64,000 bases of DNA from assembly GCF_900094735.1 (NCBI RefSeq), contig NZ_FMBM01000001.1:248001-312000 (forward strand), given 5' to 3'. The notes below the pieces were generated by a model. The model searched no databases, was not told where the DNA came from, and saw only the letters and a list, made by a program, of their open reading frames with translations. Of this stretch, positions 25,986-34,608 are shown piece by piece (the first letter of the stretch is position 1; each line of letters begins with the position of its first letter). The DNA comes from Saliniramus fredricksonii. GTDB lineage: Bacteria; Pseudomonadota; Alphaproteobacteria; Rhizobiales; Beijerinckiaceae. The translations under genes and the position numbers were made by a program.

Positions 25986-27031
25986 CGCCGCCCCTTTTCT
26001 CGCGCCGTGCGCGGCAGGCTGGCAAGGGTGGTGATCGTATCCGATTCCGGCTGGGCCGGCGCATCGAGCCGCTCGCCCGCGCGCAGCTTGGCCGATCGCG
26101 CACGCGGATTGGCCGCGTTCTCCGCCGTACCGGGCTTCACCGGCCCCTTGGTCACGAGGCGGAAGCTCGGTTGCGGGCCGGGGCCGGCAACGGGAACATG
26201 CCGCGAGAAACCGCCGCCGCGCCCGGCACGCTGGGCCAGATATTGCTTGACGATACGGTCTTCCAGCGAATGGAAGGTCACGACGACGAGCCGCCCGCCG
26301 GGCGCGAGCGCCGCTTCGGCGCCGTGCAGCGCCCGGGCGAGTTCGCCGAGTTCGTCATTCACCGCGATGCGCAGGGCCTGGAAGGTCCGGGTCGCCGGAT
26401 GCGGGCCATTGGGCTCGGCACGCACGAGGCCGGAGACGAGCTCGGCAAGATCGCGGGTGGTCTCGAAGGGGGCGCGGCGCCGGCGCTCGATGATGGCGCG
26501 GGCGATGGCGCGGGCGCGACGCTCTTCGCCGTAATGATAGATGATGTCGGCCAGAAGCGATTCGTCAGCCCCGTTCACGAGATCGGCCGCGCTTTCGCCC
26601 TGCCCCTCCATGCGCATGTCGAGGGGGCCGTCGAGCCGGAAGGAGAAGCCGCGCGCGGCCTGGTCGAGCTGCATCGAGGAGACGCCGATATCGAGCACGA
26701 TGCCATCCAGCATACCGCATGTCCCCGTCTCGCGGGCAATCTGGACACAATCGCCGAAGCGCCCCGCGACAAGTTGCAGCCGCCCGCCCGATGCGGCAAC
26801 CATTTCCTGCCCCGCCGCGATGGCGGACGGGTCGCGGTCGATGCCGATGACACGGTTATCGGGATGCGCGTCGAGAATGGCGCGCGCATACCCCCCGGCG
26901 CCGAACGTGCCGTCGAGGAAGATACCGCCCTCGCGGGCTCTCAGCGCCGTCAGCACCTCCTCCAGAAGCACGGGAACATGAGGGGCCGGTCCGCCAGCGG
27001 CAGGATTGTCTCCTTCACCGCGACCACTCAT
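25982..27031 (-). CDS. rsmH: 16S rRNA (cytosine-1402 N4)-methyltransferase
   Basis: A 349-residue SAM-dependent enzyme that methylates N4 of C1402 in 16S rRNA. Family motifs are [13 protein letters not shown] near the start, the SAM site [36 protein letters not shown], and [15 protein letters not shown] near the end. The start at 27031 ([14 protein letters not shown]) overlaps the mraZ stop codon as ATGA. A longer in-frame extension to 27691 runs antisense-like through mraZ and is not coding. The C-terminus is extended by a low-complexity tail ([20 protein letters not shown]) common in relatives. It is the second gene of the dcw operon. Confidence 0.94.
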   Translation of the reverse strand: MSGRGEGDNPAAGGPAPHVPVLLEEVLTALRAREGGIFLDGTFGAGGYARAILDAHPDNRVIGIDRDPSAIAAGQEMVAASGGRLQLVAGRFGDCVQIARETGTCGMLDGIVLDIGVSSMQLDQAARGFSFRLDGPLDMRMEGQGESAADLVNGADESLLADIIYHYGEERRARAIARAIIERRRRAPFETTRDLAELVSGLVRAEPNGPHPATRTFQALRIAVNDELGELARALHGAEAALAPGGRLVVVTFHSLEDRIVKQYLAQRAGRGGGFSRHVPVAGPGPQPSFRLVTKGPVKPGTAENAANPRARSAKLRAGERLDAPAQPESDTITTLASLPRTAREKGRR

Positions 27032-27525
27032 GATTCCCGCACCTCCGGCGAAGCTGGCTGCGCAATGGCTGCGCCCGTCATCGGCGCGCCGATGCCCTGC
27101 TTGAGGGCGCGCACCTTCGCGCGCGCCGTATCCAGATGCGCGCGAAAGCGTTCCGGCTCCCAGATCTGGAATTTCCGGCCGAGCCCCACGAAGGTCACGT
27201 GGTCGCTGATCCCGGCATGGTTCTTGACCATATCCGTCAGGACCACGCGGCCCTCCGCATCGATCCTGAGAATTTCGCTGGTTCCGAACAGGGCGGTGGA
27301 GAGCTGGTCGTGCTCGTCCGAATAGGGCGACAGCCCCGACAGCAGCGCGTCGATCGCCCCCAGAAGCGCGTTGCCCCCGGCATCGAGCGCCGGTGCATCC
27401 AGCGCCGGATGCACGTAGAGCCCCTCGAATCCATCCCGCGCGAGCACGGCACGAAAGGTCGCGGGGATCGATACGCGACCCTTCGAGTCCAATCGGTTGG
27501 TAAAATTGGACACGAAGCGGTTCAT
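27028..27525 (-). CDS. mraZ: Transcriptional regulator MraZ
   Basis: A 165-residue, AbrB-fold DNA-binding protein encoded first in the dcw operon. Two tandem SpoVT/AbrB-like repeats are visible: [19 protein letters not shown] near the N-terminus and [19 protein letters not shown] in the middle. In characterised bacteria it binds TGGG-type direct repeats upstream of its own gene and adjusts expression of the cluster; three such repeats lie at 27681-27704. The start at 27525 ([13 protein letters not shown]) matches family starts. An ATG seven codons upstream (27546) is also in frame. It overlaps rsmH by four bases. Confidence 0.93.
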   Translation of the reverse strand: MNRFVSNFTNRLDSKGRVSIPATFRAVLARDGFEGLYVHPALDAPALDAGGNALLGAIDALLSGLSPYSDEHDQLSTALFGTSEILRIDAEGRVVLTDMVKNHAGISDHVTFVGLGRKFQIWEPERFRAHLDTARAKVRALKQGIGAPMTGAAIAQPASPEVRES

Positions 27526-27680
27526 CGTCGGTGCCACAGCCCCCATGGATCGGTCGCCGGGCAGCGAAGCCCGCGCGGCGCGTCACTCCGTCGGCAGCGC
27601 AAATGCGCAGGAAGACACGATCACGGTTCTGGTAACCGCAACCGTTACGCATCGCTCTCGGCGCCGTGAACGGGATGATT

Positions 27681-27704
27681 TGGGATACCATGGGCTCTTT
27701 TGGG
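27681..27704. promoter_or_regulatory. MraZ boxes: three TGGG direct repeats at 10-bp spacing
   Basis: TGGG occurs at 27681-27684, 27691-27694 and 27701-27704 with six bases between copies (TGGGATACCATGGG, then CTCTTTTGGG). This is exactly the helical-turn spacing known for MraZ binding repeats. CGGG at 27671-27674 may be a degenerate fourth repeat. They lie about 155 bases upstream of mraZ, read on the strand opposite to the gene. Confidence 0.8.
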
Positions 27705-27909
27705 CGTCAACGGATTCCACGGGCAACGGGCGGAGGCTCCCCCACCTGCCATGACCACCATCAGAGCGCGTCCTGGTTAACGAAGCGTCAACGCGATGCG
27801 GTCCCGACAGGTTCATCCGCAGCATCGCACGCCCCGTTGCGATCGTTTCCGCAGGGATAAGCAGCGCCTGCCCCTTGCGCGCGGCTGCGCGCTCGGTGAT
27901 CCTGTCGCC
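27705..27909. other. Region between the dcw promoter and the CoxE-like fragment
   Basis: About 200 bases with no gene that I can support. It should contain the core promoter and upstream elements of the mraZ operon (read leftward) and the former promoter of the CoxE-like fragment (read rightward). No unambiguous -35/-10 pair stands out. Confidence 0.4.
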
Positions 27910-28098
27910 ATGTTGCTCAACCTCTTTCACACCCTGCGCTCAGCCGGTGTTCCCGTCTCCCTCAGGGAGCATCTCGCCCTGATCGAGGCCATGTCGCATG
28001 ATCTCGCCGAGAAACGCGTCGAGGATTTCTATTTTTTTTTCGCCCGCGCCGCTCATGGCGATCGGCGCGCCTCCTCACCTTCAATGTGGCTTTCGTAA
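27910..28098 (+). pseudogene. N-terminal fragment of a CoxE-like VWA protein gene
   Basis: The codons from 27910 read MLLNLFHTLRSAGVPVSLRE then HLALIEAMSHDLAEKRVEDF, which closely parallels residues 1-42 of the complete CoxE-like protein at 32882 (MLLDFFTTLRAAKVPVTLRE, EYLSLLEALDHDLAEKRVED). Similarity ends at a nine-T run (about 28031-28039) and a few codons later AT-rich accessory DNA begins. The DNA is clearly diverged from the complete copy, so this is a relic of a paralogue rather than a fresh duplication. It marks the left edge of the 28-32.7 kb accessory block. Confidence 0.7.
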
Positions 28099-28109
28099 TA
28101 ATATTCTGG

Positions 28110-28928
28110 TCAGCCCATTCCCAGCCAGCGGTATACTGGACTATCCTGATTGCGGAGAAGATTCAGCGCCATGGCGATGCACGTGACCACCAATAGCGGT
28201 CGAATGATCTTCGCTCCTCTCTTGATGGCAAGGCGAGAACCCAGAAGCGAACCGCATATCTGGCCGACACCCATGATGAAACCGACTTTCCAGAGAATTG
28301 CGCCGCTCACCAGAAACACCAACAATCCGCCTACATTGGAAGCGAAATTCACCACTTTGGTGTGGGCTGTCGCCTTGAGCATGTTGAAGCCGGCGAGCGA
28401 GACGAATGCGAGCATGTAGAACGATCCTGCTCCTGGCCCGAACAGCCCGTCATAAAAAGCAATCGCCGGAATAAAGGTCGCGCCGAAGACAGTGAAGGAC
28501 AGGCGGCGCTGGCGATCGATGGCCCCGGCATCGGGTTTCACAGCAAAATATACCGCAATCACCACAAGAAGCAGCGTTAGACCGCCCTCCAGAAATTCGA
28601 CAGGCAAGACAATTGCGAGCAGGGCGCCGAACACCGCCCCGACAAATGACAGGCAAGACATAGGAAAGACGGACTTGAACTCTACATAGCCCTTGCGCCG
28701 ATACGCATATGCTGCGGAGCCGGAGCCGAACAACGCTTGAAGCTTCGCGGTTCCAAGGGTTTCAAGCGGCGGCAATCCGGCAAGCAGCAAGGCAGGAATG
28801 GCAATCAAGCCGCCACCGCCTGCAATCGAGTCGATGAACCCCGCGAGAAAGGCCGCAGCAAACAAGAAGAGAATCAGGTCCGGAGCAATTTCTGTCAAGG
28901 GAATGTCTCGCCAGAGAGAGGCAGGCAA
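28110..28928 (-). CDS. TSUP-family (TauE/SafE) anion exporter
   Basis: A 272-residue inner-membrane protein with about eight hydrophobic segments. It carries the repeated TSUP signature: FLAGFIDSIAGGGGLIAIPA in the first half and FYDGLFGPGAGSFYMLAF in the second. Members export or import sulfite, sulfoacetate, taurine-related sulfonates and other organic anions. It is the last gene of the accessory minus-strand operon. Placed after a sulfotransferase and dioxygenase, it is a reasonable exporter for a sulfated or anionic product or for sulfite; that substrate is an inference. AT content is moderately above the core genes. Confidence 0.85.
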   Translation of the reverse strand: MPASLWRDIPLTEIAPDLILFLFAAAFLAGFIDSIAGGGGLIAIPALLLAGLPPLETLGTAKLQALFGSGSAAYAYRRKGYVEFKSVFPMSCLSFVGAVFGALLAIVLPVEFLEGGLTLLLVVIAVYFAVKPDAGAIDRQRRLSFTVFGATFIPAIAFYDGLFGPGAGSFYMLAFVSLAGFNMLKATAHTKVVNFASNVGGLLVFLVSGAILWKVGFIMGVGQICGSLLGSRLAIKRGAKIIRPLLVVTCIAMALNLLRNQDSPVYRWLGMG

Positions 28929-28983
28929 CTGCGATCAAGTTTTATATCTACCAATCAAGCAAAGACGTGACAGCCAACGGTGA

Positions 28984-29892
28984 TTAAAGCGCTACACGCT
29001 CTAATGTTACTAAGTAGTTTGTCGTCGCTGGTGTGCCGGATAGCATCCGAGAATATGGATTTCGTCTGAATAGAAGGAAAGCTCTTCCAGTGCCTGGATG
29101 AAACCTTCGTCCTCGACATGGGCGGCAACATCGACCATGAATTGGGTGTTCTCGAAGTGTCCGTCGACCATATAACTTTCGATGCGGGTCAGGTTCAGCT
29201 TGTTGGTCGCAAACCCGCCAAGTGCTTTGTATAAAACAGCAGGAATGTTGCGTACTTTGAAGAGAACTGTAGCCATGCACTCCCCCCCCCCTCTCCGGCA
29301 TGACCGGTTCCCGTGCGAGGATGACAAAACGCGTCGTATTGTGGGCCTCGTCCTCGATACATTCAGCGAGGATTGACAATCCGTAGATCCTGGCGGCTAA
29401 CTGCGGTGCGATTGATGCTCGACGGAGATCCCCGCTTGACCAAACCTCTCGGGCCGAGCCTGCGGTGTCTCCGGTAACCACTGCTCGCAATCTGTGTTTC
29501 TGAATAAAGGTTCTGCATTGCCCAAGTGCATGAACGTGACTGTACACTGCCTCGAGATTCTCCATGGATGCGCCTGGGACTCCCATCAAATAATGGTGAA
29601 TCCTCAAAAAATGCTCGCCTACTATGTGCAGGCCCGACCTCGGCAAGAGATGATGGACGTCCGCAACCCGACCCGCCACCGTGTTTTCGATTGCGATCAT
29701 TGCATAGTCAGCGCGCTCCTCGCGAACCGCTGCCAGAGCGTCTTCAAAAGTTGCGCATGGTTGCGTTCTCGAGGTTGGGAAAACCTCGCCGCAAGCGATC
29801 TCAGAATTGGCTCCACGTTCACCTTGAAAAGCAATCATAGGGTCGGATATCCCAAATCTAGTCTGGACGCGTCGCATTCGAGGCGGGGTCAA
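28984..29892 (-). pseudogene. pheA: Prephenate dehydratase with a frameshift in a G10 tract
   Basis: The first ~220 codons (from 29892) encode the dehydratase domain that turns prephenate into phenylpyruvate: IAFQGERGANSEIACGE, then AIENTVAGRVADVHHLL and HNTTRFVILAREP. The ACT regulatory domain (VLFKVRNIPAVLYKALGG, NLTRIESYMVDGHFENTQF) lies in the next frame, ending at 29010. The break is at a run of ten Gs (minus strand, 29282-29291). Removing one G joins the two parts as RGGECMATVLFKV. The gene overlaps the dioxygenase gene by four bases. The truncated product would keep the catalytic domain but lose phenylalanine sensing. It may be phase-variable, decaying or a sequencing artefact. Confidence 0.85.
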
Positions 29893-30593
29893 TCATGCTT
29901 GATCAAAGCTGGATCGGCGACTTGCCCAGTGTGTGTGCGTTCCCATTCCGGACCGTATTTGCCGCGCGACCATTCGATGAAGCCGATTGCAAAAATGTCT
30001 CTGTGACCATCACTTCCGCTGTCCTGAACCAATACCTGCGAGGCATCATGAAACAAACGAGTGTCGTCAATGATAATCGCTTCGCCTTCCTGCAGAGTTT
30101 CGCGAAAAACTATGGACTTGTTTTTATCGAATAACGTAGTTTCACCACCTACGACATTATTGCGCCGAACGCAAATCATAAGAATATAATTTGCGCCGTC
30201 ACGGTGCGGGCCCTCCGGGACCGGGCTGCCGGGAATGCCAGGTTTAGCCACGACGCGGTACTGGTGTACGTTGATCTGCCAGTCGATGCACGCGTCCGGC
30301 TTGATGACATCGACTGCTTTTTTTAAAAATGGCGACACATCAACCTTGATCCCCCGAAAATACCGCAGGATGCCGCCAGCTAAAGGGTTGTTTAGCTTTG
30401 GTTGCAGAAATGGACGAAGCGGTAGTTTTTCGAAATTCCAAGCGTCGCCAGAATGAGACATCTTCAACTGACAAAATCGACGCTTGCGGATCCCGTTTGC
30501 GAAATACTCATCTCGATCGAGGTCATCGAAACTATTGGCGACTTCAGGAGAAACATTGATAGAAACCTTCTCAAATAATTTAGAATCAAACAT
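29889..30593 (-). CDS. 2-oxoglutarate/Fe(II) dioxygenase (amino-acid hydroxylase-like, PF10014 type)
   Basis: A 234-residue enzyme resembling the 2OG-Fe dioxygenase family that includes L-isoleucine 4-hydroxylase. The iron-binding HxD is in GPHRDGANYILMICV, followed by the family block RNNVVGGETTLFD. The distal His is in IDDTRLFHDAS and the Arg that binds 2-oxoglutarate is likely in GHRDIFAIGF. It should hydroxylate a free amino acid or similar small acid; the substrate is unknown. The start at 30593 (MFDSKLFEKVS) has a GAAAGGA site nearby, and an upstream ATG at 30635 is less likely. It overlaps the prephenate dehydratase start. Composition is AT-richer than core genes. Confidence 0.8.
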   Translation of the reverse strand: MFDSKLFEKVSINVSPEVANSFDDLDRDEYFANGIRKRRFCQLKMSHSGDAWNFEKLPLRPFLQPKLNNPLAGGILRYFRGIKVDVSPFLKKAVDVIKPDACIDWQINVHQYRVVAKPGIPGSPVPEGPHRDGANYILMICVRRNNVVGGETTLFDKNKSIVFRETLQEGEAIIIDDTRLFHDASQVLVQDSGSDGHRDIFAIGFIEWSRGKYGPEWERTHTGQVADPALIKHD

Positions 30594-30677
30594 TATATTT
30601 CCTTTCGTCCTTTTCTTGCTCTGCATTTTGAACACGCAGCCAATCGCGTCAAGCTGCAGAAGTGTTCCATCAATAAT

Positions 30678-31891
30678 CTACTTTGCTGTTTTCCATTCTA
30701 AAGGCATAATAGCTGATGCGGAATTGGCGACTCGCACGAATTCCTTGTATCGGTCAAGGCCGTCTATGCGATGCGGCTCATTTTTGTAGCCTTTTTCGCG
30801 GGTAATCTGTCTTTGTCCAAGCTCGGAGAGATACCTTGCAAAGTCCGGATTTACAGGCAGGTCCAACCAATTCAATATTGCTGTCGTGGTTCCCTCTATA
30901 TCTTCGACAAAGCGCTCGTAGGCAACCAAAAATTTCCGGTTTTTGGGAAGCTTTTCGTAAAATACCATCATTTTCTTGCACTCCTCCAGCCGAAACAGGT
31001 TGTTGGCTTCTTGCCAACCAGCGAGCGCCGTGGGGTCTATCCCGGTCTTTGCATGCGTCGAGTTGAGGGATAGGGATTGATAGGAACTGATGGACAGATC
31101 GGGGTCGCGAACGACAAAGATGAAGCGTGCGTCGGGTTGCCGCTCATAGAGTGCTTCGTAGAACTCGACACTCTCGTTTTCCTTCAGTAGAACAGGCTTC
31201 TCCATTGCACCGTTGAGATATTTTGACTTGTTGACAACATCTTCAAAAACTCTTTGAAGCCTTCTTGTCTCTGAGGCGGTTACATTCACAAAACTCAAGA
31301 CACTTCTAAGAAGCTCGGGGATTGGAATCTAAGAAGCTCGGGGATTGGAAAACGCCGAAATACAAAGAAGTGATGATACATGCGCTCTTCGAGGAAAATG
31401 CCGTGCTCTTCGTAATCACCCAACTTGTGACTGTGAAGTTTTGAAGCAAGCGCGCCGGAGTCCGTCTGTGGCCAATAGTCGCGACGATGGACCCAGGGTT
31501 CGAGGCCGGTGAACCTCAGGCCCTTCCAGAGCCAGACGAAGGGATAACGCATTTCACAATGCCGAATTGAATGAAGATGCTCACAATTTGATAGAGTACG
31601 GTGTATGAAAGTCGTTCCGGAGCGTGGCTGCCCGACTAGGCAGACAGGGGCCGTATCCGCTTTATTTATGGCTCGGCCTACAACTAATTTATCCAGGTAC
31701 CATGCAAGTGAAAGAAACGGGAAGGCTGCAAAATCCGAAAGGAGATATTGGATAAGCCTTGCCTTCGGACGACGACCAATTTCGCGAGAGGTGGCAACGC
31801 TTCGGAATACCGCGAAATAGCTTTTCCAGACAGGGAAGGGCGAACAAACGTAAAGCAACGCGATGCACGCAATGGCTCCAATAAAAATCAT
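30678..31891 (-). pseudogene. Sulfotransferase interrupted by a 23-bp tandem duplication
   Basis: The 5' part (31891-31295) has an N-terminal membrane anchor (FIGAIACIALLYVCSPF) and the PAPS-binding P-loop VCLVGQPRSGTTFIHRTL. The 3' part (31298-30678) continues with RFIFVVRDPDLSISSYQSLS, the 3'-phosphate-binding RDP..S element, and a C-terminal region typical of Sulfotransfer_3 proteins. The frame breaks at 31305-31350, where 23 bases are repeated exactly twice. With one copy removed the protein reads through as PELLRSVLSFVNVTAS. It would transfer sulfate from PAPS to a hydroxyl group. It lies 16 bases after the methyltransferase gene in the same operon. Confidence 0.85.
31305..31350. repeat. 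Exact tandem duplication of 23 bp
   Basis: The segment 31305-31327 is repeated at 31328-31350; both copies contain CTAAGAAGCTCGGGGATTGG. The length is not a multiple of three and it disrupts the sulfotransferase frame. It looks like a recent slipped-strand duplication. Confidence 0.95.
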
Positions 31892-31907
31892 CGGAAGGCC
31901 TCCATAC

Positions 31908-32621
31908 TTAGCTCTTTGCGACCTTTAAAAATGCCCAGCAAATGTCTTCATCAGGATTGCCAGTGACCAATTCGCGTCCCGTCGGTGCAACAAGTTTGCC
32001 CTCCGGGATCTGCTGAAAGGTAGGACTGTAATAAACAATTTCGACGATCTTCAGTCCTGCCCGTCGAATGGTCGTTTCCAGATCCTCTATGCCATAGAGT
32101 CGGCGGCCTCCGATTTTGAAAACGCCAGATCCCGGGACGACAAACGTTATGAACAACCCGATACCGTCGGCTTTCATCACTCTTGCTATCTCGGAGAGCA
32201 CAGCATGATCAGCGTTGACATCGATCTCTCTACCATAGGCTGCAGTTCCCATCCAATGAAGAAGTTGGGGGAAGGTAACCGCGTCAAAACTATTGTCTTC
32301 AAACGGAAGTGACACGGCATCTCCGATGGTCATTTTAAACGGGAAATAATCCGCAAGCGGATGATCGCGCACATCCACCATATCCACCTCGTAATTAGAA
32401 GCTATACCAATTAACCAAAATATATTTGAGCCTATATCTAGAATACGTTTCGTATTTTGTTTATCACGAAGATTCCTGCTTATCCATCCGAGCCAAAACA
32501 TTTGACGTTTTATTGTTTGAGATGGGTCGTATGACACAAAATCGATTTCTGTTTTTTCGTCTAAAATAGAAAAACTTCGTTCTTGAGCGTAAATCTCTTG
32601 ATCCGCTGGTAATTTATTCAT
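31908..32621 (-). CDS. Class I SAM-dependent methyltransferase
   Basis: A protein of about 237 residues with a SAM-binding core: motif I RILDIGSNIFWLIGIAS, an acidic strand end DMVDVRDHPLA, then IGDAVSLPFEDNSFDAVTFP (motif II/III region) and the post-core VLSEIARVMKADGIGLFIT. It resembles DUF268-type methyltransferases often found in glycan or natural-product clusters. The methyl acceptor is unknown. The start at 32621 (MNKLPADQEIYAQE) is preferred, while an in-frame ATG at 32687 gives 22 extra residues. It is the first gene of the accessory minus-strand operon (methyltransferase, sulfotransferase, dioxygenase, prephenate dehydratase, TSUP). Confidence 0.75.
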   Translation of the reverse strand: MNKLPADQEIYAQERSFSILDEKTEIDFVSYDPSQTIKRQMFWLGWISRNLRDKQNTKRILDIGSNIFWLIGIASNYEVDMVDVRDHPLADYFPFKMTIGDAVSLPFEDNSFDAVTFPQLLHWMGTAAYGREIDVNADHAVLSEIARVMKADGIGLFITFVVPGSGVFKIGGRRLYGIEDLETTIRRAGLKIVEIVYYSPTFQQIPEGKLVAPTGRELVTGNPDEDICWAFLKVAKS

Positions 32622-32881
32622 TGCAGAATACCCATTTCTTAAGAAGTCAGTTTTTTGGATCCTATTTTGTGAATCTGGCGAAATCAACCCATGAGTGCTT
32701 CACTTCGTGCTTCACATGACGTCGCAGATTGGCATTGGCGGCACCTCGTAAGGCGCTGATCAGAGCGGCGAGGGAATATGCGCGAATGGGGCCCGTCATC
32801 CGGGAGCAGCCATCCGCGGACCTTTCGGTTGCGCCCTTCAATCGGCTTGACGTCCGCGCGCCCGTGGCCAACACTGCCTCC

Positions 32882-34057
32882 ATGCTGCTCGATTTCTTCA
32901 CCACCCTGCGCGCCGCCAAGGTGCCTGTGACGCTACGGGAATACCTCTCGCTGCTGGAGGCGCTGGATCATGATCTGGCGGAGAAGCGCGTGGAGGATTT
33001 CTACTACCTCGCGCGCGCCATCATGGTGAAGGACGAGCGCAATCTCGACAAGTTCGACCGCGCCTTCGCCACCTGCTTCGAGGGGTTCGAACTGATGAGC
33101 GAGGCGCTTGAGGCGCAGGGCATCCCGGAGGAATGGCTGCGCAAGCTCGCCGAAAAGCATCTCAGCGAGGAGGAGCGGCGCGAGATCGAGGCGATGGGCT
33201 GGGACAAGCTGTTCGAGACGCTCAAGCAGCGGCTGGAGGAGCAGAAGAAGCGCCATCAGGGCGGCTCGAAATGGATCGGCACCGCCGGCACTTCCCCCTA
33301 CGGCGCCTATGGCTACAACCCGGAAGGCATCCGCATCGGCCAGGACGGCAACCGCAATTTCCGCGCGGTGAAGGTCTGGGACAAACGCGAATTCCGTGAT
33401 CTCGACGATACCCGCGAGCTCGGCACCCGCAACATGCGCGTCGCGCTGCGCCGCCTGCGCCGCTTCGCCCGCACCGGCGCGGCCGAGGAGCTCGATCTCG
33501 AGGGAACCATCCGCGGCACGGCGGAGAAGGGCTATCTCGACGTGAAGATGCGGCCCGAGCGGCGCAATGCGGTGAAGGTGCTGCTCTTTCTCGATGTCGG
33601 CGGCTCGATGGACTGGCATATCGAGCGCGCGGAGGAGCTTTTCTCCGCCGCGCGGGCGGAATTCAAGCATTTCGAGCATTTCTACTTCCACAACTGCCCC
33701 TATGAGGGCGTGTGGAAGGATAATCGCCGCCGCCGCACCGCGATCACGCCGACCCTCGACGTGATCCGCACCTATGGCGAGGATTACCGCCTCGTCTTCG
33801 TCGGCGACGCCGCGATGAGCCCCTACGAGATCGTCATGGCCGGCGGCTCGGTGGAGCACTGGAACGAGGAGGCCGGCCAGGTCTGGATGGAGCGGCTGCT
33901 GGGCCATTTTCACAAGGCGGCCTGGCTCAACCCGGTGCCGGAGGCGCATTGGGGCTACACCCATTCCATCGGCATCATCCGGCAGCTGATGGAGGGCCGG
34001 ATGTTCCCGCTCACCGTCGCGGGGCTCGACCGGGCAATGAAGGCGTTATCGCGCTGA
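32882..34057 (+). CDS. CoxE-like protein with a von Willebrand factor A domain
   Basis: A 391-residue cytoplasmic protein of the CoxE/YeaD2-like VWA family. The N-terminus (MLLDFFTTLRAAKVPVTLRE) is the conserved helical region. The VWA domain begins around KVLLFLDVGGSMDWHIERA, with a MIDAS-like DxGGS in place of DxSxS, as in many CoxE proteins, and continues to RLVFVGDAAMSPYEI. Such proteins act with MoxR-type AAA ATPases in metalloenzyme maturation. No MoxR gene lies in this window, so the partner is probably elsewhere. The start at 32882 is chosen by family N-terminus. A related truncated copy lies at 27910. Confidence 0.87.
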   Translation: MLLDFFTTLRAAKVPVTLREYLSLLEALDHDLAEKRVEDFYYLARAIMVKDERNLDKFDRAFATCFEGFELMSEALEAQGIPEEWLRKLAEKHLSEEERREIEAMGWDKLFETLKQRLEEQKKRHQGGSKWIGTAGTSPYGAYGYNPEGIRIGQDGNRNFRAVKVWDKREFRDLDDTRELGTRNMRVALRRLRRFARTGAAEELDLEGTIRGTAEKGYLDVKMRPERRNAVKVLLFLDVGGSMDWHIERAEELFSAARAEFKHFEHFYFHNCPYEGVWKDNRRRRTAITPTLDVIRTYGEDYRLVFVGDAAMSPYEIVMAGGSVEHWNEEAGQVWMERLLGHFHKAAWLNPVPEAHWGYTHSIGIIRQLMEGRMFPLTVAGLDRAMKALSR

Positions 34058-34120
34058 GGCGATCTGGCGCGCGCTCTCGCGTTGAGAATTTCGCGCATTG
34101 GGAATTCGGCACGCCGGGAA

Positions 34121-34462
34121 TCAGCGTCCCGCGATCGGATCGGCGCCGAATCGGTTCGCGCCGGACGTCCCTTCGATAATGCCGAGATCGACGATGGCCC
34201 AGATCAGGCCGAGAACGGGCACGAACAGGATCAGCACCCACCAGCCGGACTTGTCGCGATCATGGAAGCGCTTGATGTGCAGCATGATGCCGGCGACCAG
34301 CAGCAGAATGCTGAGAATGAACGGGATCAGCCCGTCCACGCCGAACAGCGCGTTCAGAACGAGCCAGGCGCCGAACAGGATGACGACGCCGATCCACCAG
34401 CGCTGCCGCTCGATGCGCCCTTCCGGCGACGTGAAAAGATAAGCGAAATCCAGATTGCCCAT
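34121..34462 (-). CDS. DUF805-family small membrane protein
   Basis: A 113-residue inner-membrane protein. An N-terminal YLFTSPEGRIERQRWWIG motif precedes three hydrophobic segments (VVILFGAWLVLNALFG, LIPFILSILLLVAGIML, WWVLILFVPVLGLIWAI), with the typical KRFHDRDKSGWW loop between the last two. The function of DUF805 proteins is unknown. It is transcribed leftward and convergent with the VWA gene. The RND pump gene ends about 145 bases to its right on the same strand, so co-transcription with the pump is possible but not required. Confidence 0.85.
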   Translation of the reverse strand: MGNLDFAYLFTSPEGRIERQRWWIGVVILFGAWLVLNALFGVDGLIPFILSILLLVAGIMLHIKRFHDRDKSGWWVLILFVPVLGLIWAIVDLGIIEGTSGANRFGADPIAGR

Positions 34463-34608
34463 GAGGCCCCCTGCTGTCCTCGTGCATTGACCGACATTCG
34501 TAACGCGATTCGATCACGGCGCGAAATGCCCGACGGAAATGCACGACAGGCAATTTTGTTCACAGGCCTGGATCATGTCCTGGAAGAAACGTCTCGGCCC
34601 GACCCGCC

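Noticed and set aside
27032-27691. N-terminal extension of RsmH through mraZ
   Set aside because: It lies over mraZ in another frame and is not similar to RsmH; the ATGA overlap with mraZ gives the proper start.
27583-27930. Minus-strand reading frame upstream of mraZ
   Set aside because: It covers the MraZ boxes and promoter region, has shadow-like composition and no similarity to known proteins.
31305-31350. Tandem repeats considered as a CRISPR or VNTR array
   Set aside because: Only two contiguous copies without spacers; it is a simple duplication in a coding region.
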